From Palsa-504 sp963847965 (GTDB lineage Bacteria > Actinomycetota > Actinomycetes > Streptosporangiales > Streptosporangiaceae): DNA of 64,000 nt. Of the stretch, positions 1 through 7,928 are shown one piece after another. Position 1 is the stretch's first letter, and each line of letters opens with the position of its first letter. The stretch lies in NCBI GenBank assembly GCA_963847965.1, contig CAWKCG010000044.1, forward strand, positions 203,899 through 267,898, written 5' to 3'. The position numbers and the translations under genes were made by a program. The notes beneath the pieces are model-generated. The model was given only the letters and a program-made list of their open reading frames with translations, was not told where the DNA came from and did not search any database.

Positions 1-29
1 ACGCTGGACGGCCGGGACGGGAGGCCATC

Positions 30-2387
30 GTGAGCGGGCCGGCCGGGCTGGCCGAACTCCTGGCCCAGCACCCCGGGGCCGTGGTCCTGGTCCAGGCGGC
101 CACGCCGACCGAGGAGCGGCTCATCCGCGAGCACGCCGCCGCCGGCGCGCCGGCCGAGGCCGTGGTGAGCCTGCCGCCGGCGGGCAGCCCGGGAGCGCGC
201 CCGCCCGCCGGGCTCCTGGACCGGGCCGACGACACCGCCCTGGTGCCGGCCCGGGTCGCCTGGCTGCCCGAGGAGCGCTCGGGCCGGCGCGCGGCCAGGC
301 TGGCCGACATGATGCCGGGTCGCGACCCCTACCGCCCGAGCGAGCGGCAGCAGCAGCGGATCCTGGCCCGTCAGCCCGGCCGGGCCGTGGTGCTCGCCGG
401 GGAGCCCGCCACGATCGGCTCGCTGCGCGCGCGCTGGGCGCAGGCCACGGGCGGCGACGACCCGGACGACTTCGGCGGGTACGTGGCCCGGCGGGCCACG
501 CTCGCGCTCGACCGCGCGGAGTACCGGCTGCGCGGCCCGCGGTACAAGACGCCCAGCCTGGTCAAGGAGGAGATCCTCGCCTCGCGCCGGTTCCGGGAGG
601 GGCTGGAACGGGTGCGGCGCGGGCCGGACGACGCGCCGCCCACGCTGGCCGAGGCGGGCGAGATCCTCGACGAGCTCGCCGCAGGGTGGAGCCGCCGGCT
701 CATCGACGTCATCCCGGCCGTCGGGCGGCTGATCTTCCAGCGGGGCTTCGACCCGCAGATCGACTACGACGAGGCCCAGGTCGAGCGGCTGCGCGCGGCG
801 ATGCAGCGTTACCCGGGCATCCTGCTGTGGTCGCACCGGTCGAATCTGGACAACCTCGTGCTCACCGCCGCGATCCAGGAGCAGGGGCTGCCGCAAGCGC
901 ACGTGTTCGGGGGCATCAACATGGCCTTCGGCCCGATGGGGGCCATCATGCGGCGGGCGGGGGTCATCTTCATCAGGCGCTCCACGCAAGACGACCCGCT
1001 GTACAAGTACGTGCTGCGCGAATACGTGGGCTACGTCCTGGAGAAGCGGTTCAACCTCAGCTGGTCCATCGAGGGCACCCGGTCGCGTACCGGGAAGATG
1101 CTCCCGCCGCGGCTCGGCCTGCTGTCCTACGCCGCCGACGCCTACCTGCAGGGCCGGGTCGACGACATCGCGCTGCTGCCGGTCTCGATCACCTTCGACC
1201 AGCTGCACGAGATCGCCGAGTACGCCGACTACGCACGCGGAGCGCAGAAGAAGCCGGAGGGCTTCGGCTGGCTGTACGGCTTCATCAAGGCGCAGGGCGC
1301 CCGCCACTACGGCAAGGTCTACGTGCGCTTCGGCGAGCCGGTCCTGCTGAGCACGTTCCTTGGTCCGCCGTCCGGCGAGACGGCGACCGACCCGGACGCC
1401 CGCCGGCTGGCGCTGCAGAAGACGGCGTTCGGGGTGGCCTGGCGGATCAACCAGGGCATGCCGGTGACGGCCACCGCCCTGGTCACCACGATCCTGCTGG
1501 CCATGCACGGGACCGCGCTCACGTTCGGGCAGATCAGGCTCGGGCTGGCCGACGGGCTCGACTACCTGGAGAGCCGCGCGATCCCGAGGACGGCGAGCGC
1601 GCGGGCGCTGGCCGCGGCCGAACCCGTGCGGGCGACGCTGGACGCGCTGGTCGCGGGCGGGCTCGTCACGGTCACCGCGGACGGGCGCGAGCCGGTCTGG
1701 CAGATCGGGCCGGACCATCAGCTGGCCGCCACCTTCTACCGGAACTCGGTGATCCACTTCATGCTCGACACGGCCCTCGCCGAGCTGGCCGTGCTCCGGG
1801 CCAGGGACGACAGCACCGACCCGGTCGGCGCCTTCTGGGCCGAGATCGCCTGGCTCCGCGACCTGCTGAAGTTCGAGTTCTACTTCAAGGACCGCGACGA
1901 GTTCCGCCGTCAGGTACACGAGGAGATGGACCGGCACGATCCCGCGTGGGAGGAACGGCTGAGGTCGGGCTCCGAGGAAGCTGAGGCGCTCCTTGCCGAG
2001 ATGCGCCCGCTGGTGTCCCAGGTCATCGTGCGGCCCTTCGTCCAGGCCTACCGGCTGGTCGCCGACGTTCTGGCCAGCGATGACACGCTGGCGGTCGGCG
2101 AGCAGGCCGATGACGCGGAGGTGGTCAAGCGGGCGCTCGGGCTGGGCCATCAGTACGTGGCCCAGGGCCGGCTGCGCAGTTCGGAGTCGGTCTCGGTGCT
2201 GCTGTTCCAGACGGCCATGCAGCTGGCCAGGAACCGGGGGCTCCTCGAGCCAGGCGAGGACCTGGGCAAACGGCGTTCGGCATTCCTGAATGAACTCCGC
2301 GACCTGCTCCGCCGGCTCGACCGGATCGAGGATCTGGCCATCCGGCGCTACATCAAGGACGCAGCCAGCGCCCGGCTCGGCGAGTAA
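30..2387 (+). CDS. plsB: Glycerol-3-phosphate 1-O-acyltransferase, PlsB family
   Basis: This enzyme transfers an acyl group to the sn-1 position of glycerol-3-phosphate, the first committed step of phospholipid and triacylglycerol synthesis at the inner face of the membrane. The 785-residue product has the PlsB acyltransferase blocks: the HX4D catalytic motif (H269, D274 in SHRSNLD), GGINMAFGP near residue 295, and the glycerol-phosphate-binding EGTRSRTGK at 348-356. Length is close to the mycobacterial PlsB2 type. The N-terminal 200 residues are poorly conserved, as usual. The GTG start is the first in the frame, and the gene could begin upstream of the window. It converges on the racemase gene with only four bases between stop codons. 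gpsA, which makes its substrate, lies at 9.05 kb. Family assignment is firm. Confidence 0.93.
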   Translation: MSGPAGLAELLAQHPGAVVLVQAATPTEERLIREHAAAGAPAEAVVSLPPAGSPGARPPAGLLDRADDTALVPARVAWLPEERSGRRAARLADMMPGRDPYRPSERQQQRILARQPGRAVVLAGEPATIGSLRARWAQATGGDDPDDFGGYVARRATLALDRAEYRLRGPRYKTPSLVKEEILASRRFREGLERVRRGPDDAPPTLAEAGEILDELAAGWSRRLIDVIPAVGRLIFQRGFDPQIDYDEAQVERLRAAMQRYPGILLWSHRSNLDNLVLTAAIQEQGLPQAHVFGGINMAFGPMGAIMRRAGVIFIRRSTQDDPLYKYVLREYVGYVLEKRFNLSWSIEGTRSRTGKMLPPRLGLLSYAADAYLQGRVDDIALLPVSITFDQLHEIAEYADYARGAQKKPEGFGWLYGFIKAQGARHYGKVYVRFGEPVLLSTFLGPPSGETATDPDARRLALQKTAFGVAWRINQGMPVTATALVTTILLAMHGTALTFGQIRLGLADGLDYLESRAIPRTASARALAAAEPVRATLDALVAGGLVTVTADGREPVWQIGPDHQLAATFYRNSVIHFMLDTALAELAVLRARDDSTDPVGAFWAEIAWLRDLLKFEFYFKDRDEFRRQVHEEMDRHDPAWEERLRSGSEEAEALLAEMRPLVSQVIVRPFVQAYRLVADVLASDDTLAVGEQADDAEVVKRALGLGHQYVAQGRLRSSESVSVLLFQTAMQLARNRGLLEPGEDLGKRRSAFLNELRDLLRRLDRIEDLAIRRYIKDAASARLGE

Positions 2388-2391
2388 GGCT

Positions 2392-3528
2392 TCAGGCCTG
2401 GACGGCGGCTCCGCAGGCGACCAGGTCCTGCGCGTCGGGCAGGCCCCACTCGGTGAGCGCCTGCGTCGTGTGCTGCCCGGGCGCGGGCGGCGGCTGCGAC
2501 AGGGCGCCGGGGGTCCGGGAGAAGCGCGGCGCCGGGGCGGGCTGCGTCACGCCGACCGCGGTCAGGTAGGTTTCCCGCGCGGCCAGGTGCGGATCGGCGG
2601 CGGCCTCGGTCAGCGACAGCACCGGCTCGGTGCAGGCGTCGCCGCCCGCGAAGACGGCGGCCCACTCGTCCCTGGTCCGCTCGGCGAACCGGGCCGCCAG
2701 CCGCGCGCGCAGCTCCGGCCAGTTCCGCGGGTCACCCCGGTCGGGCAGGTCCTCCAGGCCCAGCCCGGCCAGCAGCGCGGCGTAAAACTGGGGTTCCAGG
2801 GCCCCGACGGCCATCCACTGGCCGTCGGCCGTCTCGTAGACGTCGTACCAGGGCGCCCCGCCGTCGAGCAGGTTCACGCCGCGCTCGTCACGCCAGAAAC
2901 CCTGGGCCATCAGCATGTACGGCATGGCCAGTATGGACGCCACCCCGTCGACGATGGCCGCGTCGACGATCTGCCCGCGGCCGGAGGTGCCCCGCTCCAC
3001 CAGGGCCGCGCAGATGCCGAAGGCCATGAGCATCCCGCCGCCGCCGAAGTCGCCGAGCAGGTTGATGGGGAACTGCGGCGGCCCGCCTGCCCGACCCAGG
3101 GCGTGCAGCGCGCCGGTGCGCGCGATGTACCCGATGTCGTGCCCGGCCGTGGTCGAGGCCGGCCCCTCCTGCCCCCACCCGGTCATCCGCGCGTAGACCA
3201 GCCGGGGATTACGCGCCAGGCAGGCGTCGGGGCCGACGCCCATCCGCTCGGTCACCCCCGGCCGGAACCCCTCGAGCAGCACGTCCGCGACGTCGACGAG
3301 CCGCAGCAGCGCGTCGATGCCGCGCGGGTGCTTCAGGTCGAGGACGGCGGACTGCCGGCCGCGGTTCAGGAACTCGCGCTCGGGCCTGCGCGGGGCGTTT
3401 CCGGGACGGTCGATGCGCAGCACGGTGGCGCCGGAATCGGCGAGCATCATCGCGCAGAACGGCCCAGGCCCGATCCCCGCGAGCTCGAGCACGCGCAGTC
3501 CCGCGAGCGGGCCGGCCGGTGTGCTCAT
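2392..3528 (-). CDS. mcr: Alpha-methylacyl-CoA racemase (CaiB/BaiF class III family)
   Basis: Predicted to interconvert (2R)- and (2S)-methylacyl-CoA so that branched or sterol side chains can enter beta-oxidation. The 378-residue protein opens with the racemase-type LAGIGPGPFCAMML. The catalytic pair of mycobacterial MCR appears as H130 (TAGHDIGY) and D160 (LLGDFGGGG). The open frame continues far upstream, but the start at 3528 is chosen because AAGGAGGAGG lies about 8 bases before it and conservation begins there. It is divergent from the SDR at 3694, and the shared region holds one copy of a 23-bp repeated element. Activity as a racemase rather than a CoA-transferase rests on these motifs. 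Confidence 0.9.
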   Translation of the reverse strand: MSTPAGPLAGLRVLELAGIGPGPFCAMMLADSGATVLRIDRPGNAPRRPEREFLNRGRQSAVLDLKHPRGIDALLRLVDVADVLLEGFRPGVTERMGVGPDACLARNPRLVYARMTGWGQEGPASTTAGHDIGYIARTGALHALGRAGGPPQFPINLLGDFGGGGMLMAFGICAALVERGTSGRGQIVDAAIVDGVASILAMPYMLMAQGFWRDERGVNLLDGGAPWYDVYETADGQWMAVGALEPQFYAALLAGLGLEDLPDRGDPRNWPELRARLAARFAERTRDEWAAVFAGGDACTEPVLSLTEAAADPHLAARETYLTAVGVTQPAPAPRFSRTPGALSQPPPAPGQHTTQALTEWGLPDAQDLVACGAAVQA

Positions 3529-3569
3529 CGTCGCTACCTCCTCCTTGCGCTGTTCCCTGGAAAACCTAT

Positions 3570-3592
3570 ATGCCGAACGAGCGGTGGTGCTC
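3570..3592 (+). repeat. 23-bp element, copy 1, with hexaloop hairpin
   Basis: A perfect 23-bp match to 34636-34658. It contains GAGC-GGTGGT-GCTC (3579-3592), a short stem closing a six-base loop. It lies between the divergent racemase and SDR genes. Read as codons on the plus strand it starts ATG CCG AAC GAG CGG TGG TGC and stays open for 29 codons to TAG at 3657-3659. It could be an RNA hairpin, an operator or a small upstream frame. Confidence 0.7.
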
Positions 3593-3693
3593 CTCCCGCG
3601 GACCGCTCCTCCCCACCGGGGCCTCTCCCGCCGCAGCCCTCTCCCCGCCGGGGCCCTAGAGTGTGACGTGGTTGGCGGGCACAGGAGGCGCGG

Positions 3694-4458
3694 ATGAAAA
3701 TCTCGGGAAACATCGCCCTGGTCACCGGCGGAGCGTCCGGTCTGGGACTGGCCACGGTCAGGAGGCTGCACGACGGCGGGGCGTCGGTGGTCATCCTCGA
3801 CCTGCCGCGCTCGAACGGCAAGGCGGTGGCGGAGGACCTGGGCTCCCGGGCCGCGTTCGCGCCAGGCGACGTGACGAGCCCGGACGACGTGGAGGCCGCG
3901 CTGGACACGGCGGGCGCCCTGGCGGGCGTGCCCCGGATCCTGGTCAACTGCGCGGGCATCGGCAATGCGATCCGCACCACGAGCAAGGACGGCCCGTTTC
4001 CGCTTGAGGCGTTCACCCGGGTGATCCAGGTCAACCTCATCGGGACGTTCAACGTCATCCGGCTGGCCGCGCAGCGGATGACCCAGACCGACGAGGAAGA
4101 CGGCGAGCGGGGCGTGATCGTCAACACCGCCTCGATCGCAGCGTTCGACGGGCAGATCGGCCAGGCGGCCTACTCCGCGTCCAAGGGCGGCATCGTCGGG
4201 ATGACGCTCCCGATCGCCCGCGACCTGGCGCGGATGAAGATCCGGGTGGTGACGATCGCGCCGGGCCTGTTCGACACCCCGCTGCTCGCAGGCCTGCCCG
4301 AGGAAGCCCGCAAGTCGCTCGGCGATCAGATCCCGCACCCCTCCCGGCTGGGCCAGCCCAGCGAATACGCCGCCCTCGCCGCGCACATCGTAGAAAACCC
4401 CATGCTCAACGGCGAGACCATCCGCCTAGACGGCGCGATCCGCATGGCCCCGCGCTGA
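3694..4458 (+). CDS. Short-chain dehydrogenase, 3-hydroxyacyl-CoA dehydrogenase type II-like
   Basis: A 254-residue classical SDR. The NAD-binding TGGASGLG is at 11-18, NCAG near 85, and the catalytic set is S147, Y160 and K164 (YSASK). The pattern, including the aspartate of ILDLP that favours NAD, most resembles HSD10/3-hydroxyacyl-CoA dehydrogenases, which oxidise 3-hydroxyacyl-CoA in branched-chain and fatty-acid oxidation. AGGAGG precedes the ATG by about 7 bases. Divergence from the alpha-methylacyl-CoA racemase supports a joint role in methyl-branched acyl-CoA oxidation, but the substrate is inferred. Confidence 0.85.
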   Translation: MKISGNIALVTGGASGLGLATVRRLHDGGASVVILDLPRSNGKAVAEDLGSRAAFAPGDVTSPDDVEAALDTAGALAGVPRILVNCAGIGNAIRTTSKDGPFPLEAFTRVIQVNLIGTFNVIRLAAQRMTQTDEEDGERGVIVNTASIAAFDGQIGQAAYSASKGGIVGMTLPIARDLARMKIRVVTIAPGLFDTPLLAGLPEEARKSLGDQIPHPSRLGQPSEYAALAAHIVENPMLNGETIRLDGAIRMAPR

Positions 4459-4471
4459 TCGCTGCGGAGCC

Positions 4472-5212
4472 TTAGACCGGGGCCAAAGCGAGCCTGGTAT
4501 CACCCTCAACCGCAAGCGGCTGAGCGAGGCCAGGCGGGTGAGCCACGGCCACATCGACCGGCCCGGCCTGGTCCAGCTGACGCCGATGGTCAAAGAAGGG
4601 GGATTTACCTAGGATTCCTGGCCAGCGATCGGGGTGCGTGACCTGGTTGCGACCGTGGGCTATGTGCCCGTCCGGGACGTCCCTCGTGATCAGCGCGCCA
4701 GCGCAGATATAGGCACACCGTCCGATGTTGACGCCGCCCACGATCAGGGCGCGCCAGCCGACGAACGCGCCGTCCCCGATCACGGGTGCCGGTTCCTCGG
4801 CGGCCGGATCGTCCCAGGGAATGGACGGATCAAGCTGGCGGTGGATGAGATCTCCGGCGATCCGGCAGCCGGCTCCTACCCGGCTGTTATCTCCGACGTG
4901 GCCTCTAATTACGGAACCGTTACCCACCGTCACGTCAATGCCTACCCACGAGCGGCTTGTGACCACGACCCGCGACCCGATCTCACTTCGGTGATGGATG
5001 GCGACGTACTCCTCGAGGATGGAACCCGCGCCGATCGTCACGCCTTGGCCAACGGTGGTGTAGTGGCCGATCCACACGCCGGCGCCTATCTGTGTGGCGC
5101 CGTTGACCGCTACCTCGCGGCCGTCGAGGAGTGGGCGGAACGGGTTCCCGATAATAGCGGTCGGGGCTATGTAAGCGGCCGGGAACATCGTGGCGAGGTC
5201 ACACATGGTCAC
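4472..5212 (-). CDS. Left-handed beta-helix (hexapeptide-repeat) acyltransferase
   Basis: The 246-residue protein carries repeated [ILV]-G-x-x-x-x turns over roughly residues 10-120 (for example IGAGVWIG, IGAGSI, VGNGSVI) and again near 145-185, typical of O- or N-acetyltransferases of the serine acetyltransferase/WbbJ type. Such enzymes acetylate sugars or small acceptors from acetyl-CoA. The last 45 residues are not helix-like and may be a tail. The start is GTG overlapping the glycosyltransferase stop by four bases (GTGA), so the two are translationally coupled. An ATG two codons in is an alternative start. With the adjacent glycosyltransferase this suggests glycan or glycolipid decoration. 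The acceptor is unknown. Confidence 0.78.
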   Translation of the reverse strand: MTMCDLATMFPAAYIAPTAIIGNPFRPLLDGREVAVNGATQIGAGVWIGHYTTVGQGVTIGAGSILEEYVAIHHRSEIGSRVVVTSRSWVGIDVTVGNGSVIRGHVGDNSRVGAGCRIAGDLIHRQLDPSIPWDDPAAEEPAPVIGDGAFVGWRALIVGGVNIGRCAYICAGALITRDVPDGHIAHGRNQVTHPDRWPGILGKSPFFDHRRQLDQAGPVDVAVAHPPGLAQPLAVEGDTRLALAPV

Positions 5213-6327
5213 TGCTCACATCCCATCTGGGCCGGGAGCCCGAGGAACTTCGCCGCGTCGGCGGGATCGCCGAGCATGGGCAGGCCAAGCAAGGTGTGCC
5301 GCCACATGCCGACGTCAGTCCGCCACGCATGGATGAACGAGGCACACGCCAGCGGCGAGATAGCGGTGAGCCGCTTGCGCGCGGCAGCCAGCGACATCAG
5401 TGCGCCTCCGACCACGGGCCCATCGCGAAGCAGCAACTGCGCGGCCACGTAGTCGATCAACTGAAGCCGCCGGTCCAGCACGGTCCGCCAGTAGTCGTGC
5501 GTAGCGTCGGTCACGTCCCCCCCGTGGTGCAACAGACGGTAGAGCCCCTCGGCGATGACATCGCCGAATTCTTCGGAAGCGGCGCGCCGAGAGTGCGCGA
5601 ACGGCTGATATTCGAGCTGGGTTCCCGGGCCGGCGGTCGTAACGCAGCGGTTCCGTACTGCATCGAACAAGAATAGCCAGTCCTCATTATAAATTGGCGG
5701 GAACAGCGTATCGCAGCGCTCGACGTCGACGACCATTGCGCTGCCGCCAGGAAATGTACCCTGGTTATCGTCTATCATTCGGTACGCGTGACAGACCACC
5801 GAGTTGTCCGGGTAATGACCAATTTCAAACCCGACAGCCAGGAAGCGGGAGGCCAGGGCGGCCGCCTGGGACACGGCAGCCGCCGTTATGTCCCTGATGT
5901 CATCGTCCAGGTACATAATCGTGCGCCAGCCGCAAATACGGGCGAGTAGCAAGCCGACGTTCCGCTTTCTTGCGATGTCGGCGTGGCAGGAGCGCTCAAT
6001 CTCATTTTCCGGGTGCACAGTCGTGAGGAATGACAGCCAATTGTCTTCGACGGATTGTGGCACCCACGTCACGCACACGTCGTCTGCGAGCAGTTCGCAC
6101 TCGGCCTGTGCCTGCCCTGCTTGCTCTGGCGTGCTGCAGAGGACCACCAGCGAGCAGTCGATATCGCGGGCGAGCGCGGCGGCCGTCCGCAGCGAATGCG
6201 GCCTGATCGTAGGGACCACGATGGCGTCCAAGGCTCTCGGCGATACCTCGGCGTGAGGCGGCCTTTGCAGCAGAGCCGCATGTGACTCGACGTGAAACGC
6301 GTTACCCAGGTCGGTCCCGCCGCTCAA
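5209..6327 (-). CDS. GT-A-type glycosyltransferase-like protein
   Basis: A 372-residue protein. Its N-terminal half has the look of a nucleotide-diphospho-sugar transferase: AIVVPTIRPHSL, a strand-helix series, then MYLDDDIRD carrying a DDD metal-binding cluster. It also has FPGGSAMVVD and YNEDWLFLFD, where ED resembles the acid/base position of inverting GT-A enzymes. No membrane span or signal peptide is evident. The start is tentative: a TTG with no strong ribosome site, placed because the frame opens there. It lies ten bases after the XRE regulator and overlaps the acyltransferase, giving a three-gene operon. Donor and acceptor cannot be read from the sequence. Confidence 0.68.
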   Translation of the reverse strand: MSGGTDLGNAFHVESHAALLQRPPHAEVSPRALDAIVVPTIRPHSLRTAAALARDIDCSLVVLCSTPEQAGQAQAECELLADDVCVTWVPQSVEDNWLSFLTTVHPENEIERSCHADIARKRNVGLLLARICGWRTIMYLDDDIRDITAAAVSQAAALASRFLAVGFEIGHYPDNSVVCHAYRMIDDNQGTFPGGSAMVVDVERCDTLFPPIYNEDWLFLFDAVRNRCVTTAGPGTQLEYQPFAHSRRAASEEFGDVIAEGLYRLLHHGGDVTDATHDYWRTVLDRRLQLIDYVAAQLLLRDGPVVGGALMSLAAARKRLTAISPLACASFIHAWRTDVGMWRHTLLGLPMLGDPADAAKFLGLPAQMGCEQ

Positions 6328-6337
6328 GTCAGGAGCC

Positions 6338-7417
6338 TTACTCGGCCGCGATGCCGCGGTAATGCCACTCGAAGAGGCGGTTTTCCGCGATGGAGAGATC
6401 AGGAGTCAGCGGGTCTTTGTACACCACCGGCACTCTCACCACGATACAGTAGGTGGACCCCTCAGGAAATCGTGGGTTGAGGTATTCCTCGTTACGGCCC
6501 CGCATTTCCGGATCGATAAAGCAGCGTGCCACGCCATGCACGCCCCGTGTCGTGACTCCGCTGATGATGGTGAGCGTCCGCAGTGGCGCGGCAGGGTTCT
6601 CTCCTCGTGCGAAAAAGCCAACATCTTCGACAAGCTGGCCGTCGACGAGCTTGTACGGGAACTCGCGGTCCCCGCTGTCGGGATCATGAACCAAAATCGC
6701 ACCGCGATCAAAAGGATCTTCAGCTTCGATCGGTATCGGGAAAATACGGGAGAAAAATGGCATCACCGTTTTCCAGACCCTTCCGCCGATCAGCACGAGA
6801 TGGTTCGCGACATCTCGCTGCCTAAGGTCCTCCGCAGCTATTATGACGACACGCGACGTTGGGTTGTTAGCCTTGATCGCGCCATAGACGTCGATCAGGG
6901 CGTCCAGGTCGGCAAGTCCGGAAAAGCGGACGTAGTTGAGGTTACCGGGGTCGGCCTGCGGAGGCCGGAGATCCTCCGGCAGCCGATCGCAGACCAGCGT
7001 GATCCGGGAGCCGTCGGGAAAGTGCCACATCGACTCGGGTTGTGCGGACGACGGCGCACCCTGGTGGGACTCGGCCCTGGCCCGCAAGCCCAGAAGTTCC
7101 CGCCGGAGCTCATCTCGGCGGCCAAGCTCCTCGCGCGTCAGTTCGCCGACGCTGAGCATGTGCACCCCGCCCTCGAAGGAGCGCGGCGTGCAGAACAGCA
7201 GAGCGTAGGCCTCCAGCCGTGAGGTGGGCGGCAGGCGCCCGCTGGTCGGGTTCTCCCACATCGAGATGGCCGCCGGGCTGAGGGGGTCCTCGGGAGCGCC
7301 GAACGCCTGGCCAAGCTGGCTCTGTGTGAATCGGCCAAACTCGCGTTCCCGCAGCTCACGAAGCCGATTCGCGAGCTGAGAAGCTTCGGGTGCGAGCTGG
7401 GCTGCAGCCATGGACAC
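6338..7417 (-). CDS. XRE-family regulator with a large uncharacterised C-terminal domain
   Basis: Residues about 15-70 form a Cro/C1-type helix-turn-helix (LRELREREFGRF...QLGQAF...AISMWEN). A linker of charged residues follows, then about 230 residues of alpha/beta sequence (WHFPDGSRITLVCDRL, VVIIAAEDLR, HLVLIGGRVWKTV) that I cannot assign to a named family. Its strand pattern recalls a nucleotide- or ligand-sensing fold. It heads the glycosyltransferase/acyltransferase operon and probably regulates it. GGAGG stands four bases before the GTG used here and ten before an ATG two codons in, so either may start translation. Base composition here and in the next two genes is less GC-rich than in the flanks. 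Confidence 0.72.
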   Translation of the reverse strand: MSMAAAQLAPEASQLANRLRELREREFGRFTQSQLGQAFGAPEDPLSPAAISMWENPTSGRLPPTSRLEAYALLFCTPRSFEGGVHMLSVGELTREELGRRDELRRELLGLRARAESHQGAPSSAQPESMWHFPDGSRITLVCDRLPEDLRPPQADPGNLNYVRFSGLADLDALIDVYGAIKANNPTSRVVIIAAEDLRQRDVANHLVLIGGRVWKTVMPFFSRIFPIPIEAEDPFDRGAILVHDPDSGDREFPYKLVDGQLVEDVGFFARGENPAAPLRTLTIISGVTTRGVHGVARCFIDPEMRGRNEEYLNPRFPEGSTYCIVVRVPVVYKDPLTPDLSIAENRLFEWHYRGIAAE

Positions 7418-7479
7418 GATGCCTCCACAAACAGCACGGGCAGAGTATTCCGCTTCCCCGTGATCCCTGCCAACAATGT

Positions 7480-7493
7480 TAACGCAATCGTTA
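7480..7493. promoter_or_regulatory. Inverted repeat upstream of the XRE gene
   Basis: TAACG-CAAT-CGTTA is a perfect five-base inverted repeat about 65 bases before the XRE start, in an AT-rich promoter-like stretch. It is a plausible operator for the regulator itself. Binding is not shown by sequence. Confidence 0.4.
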
Positions 7494-7534
7494 CAACTAG
7501 TTTGGATAACAACACTTGAAATTTGGTGATACTA

Positions 7535-7546
7535 GTGAATATTCAC
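7535..7546. promoter_or_regulatory. 12-bp perfect palindrome
   Basis: GTGAATATTCAC is a perfect palindrome in the same AT-rich region. It lies just 3' of TTGAAA, and TATTCA, a weak -10 candidate for plus-strand transcription 18 bases further on, falls inside it. Candidate operator for either direction. Confidence 0.35.
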
Positions 7547-7661
7547 ACAGTTTCACGAGAACTATACAAGAGGTCGCGTAGTTACGCAAACACCGCACCA
7601 CGGCGTGTCGCCGGCAAAAGTCGGCGGTACTCGACCGCCGAGTGAGAGGAGGTGAGCGGGT

Positions 7662-7754
7662 ATGAACAGAAGCCTCAAGCGCCACACAAGCGAGGAGGGG
7701 AGGTTCTCTGGCATCCGGTGGTGCCAGAGAACCCGCAAACAGGGCCAAACATGA
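7662..7754 (+). CDS. Small basic 30-residue reading frame overlapping a hairpin
   Basis: A 30-codon frame starts with ATG at 7662, preceded by GAGAGGAGGTG, a strong ribosome site. The peptide is rich in Arg and Lys (MNRSLKRHT...RTRKQGQT). It contains the 12-bp hairpin 7702-7733. It could be a leader peptide whose translation opens the hairpin, or a chance frame. No family recognised. Confidence 0.35.
   Translation: MNRSLKRHTSEEGRFSGIRWCQRTRKQGQT
7702..7733 (+). other. Perfect 12-bp stem hairpin with 8-base loop
   Basis: GGTTCTCTGGCA pairs perfectly with TGCCAGAGAACC across an eight-base loop. No U-tract follows, so it is not a classical terminator. It is the first of three hairpins in 7.70-7.88 kb. 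Confidence 0.7.
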
Positions 7755-7813
7755 ACCACGGCCCAGGGTAGCGCTTCGACCGTGCCAGTACCGGACCCAC
7801 CAACAGAAGCAAG

Positions 7814-7879
7814 GGGCCAGTTGTGCATTTAGCACACACGCACCTCTGGCCCGCACCGGATGGCTGCTAGCAGCCGGTG
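7814..7879 (+). other. Two further hairpins in a structured leader-like region
   Basis: GGGCCAG (7814-7820) pairs with CTGGCCC (7846-7852), enclosing the inner hairpin TGTGC-ATTTA-GCACA. A second structure, CACC-GGAT-GGCTGC-TA-GCAGCC-GGTG (7854-7879), contains a 14-bp perfect palindrome. Together with 7702-7733 this looks like a folded 5' leader or small RNA ending about 50 bases before the small gene at 7929. It does not match an RNA class I know. Confidence 0.5.
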
Positions 7880-7928
7880 AGGAGTCGGAGATGTTCATCG
7901 CTCAGCCACGGAGGTCAAAGGAGGCGAC

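Noticed and set aside
2392..4386. A 664-residue reading of the racemase gene
   Set aside because: The upstream part is the antisense of the SDR gene. The strong ribosome site and conserved start at 3528 define the real protein.
7497..7898. Minus-strand open frame across the hairpin region
   Set aside because: No ribosome site, erratic composition, and it crosses the inverted repeats. Treated as chance.
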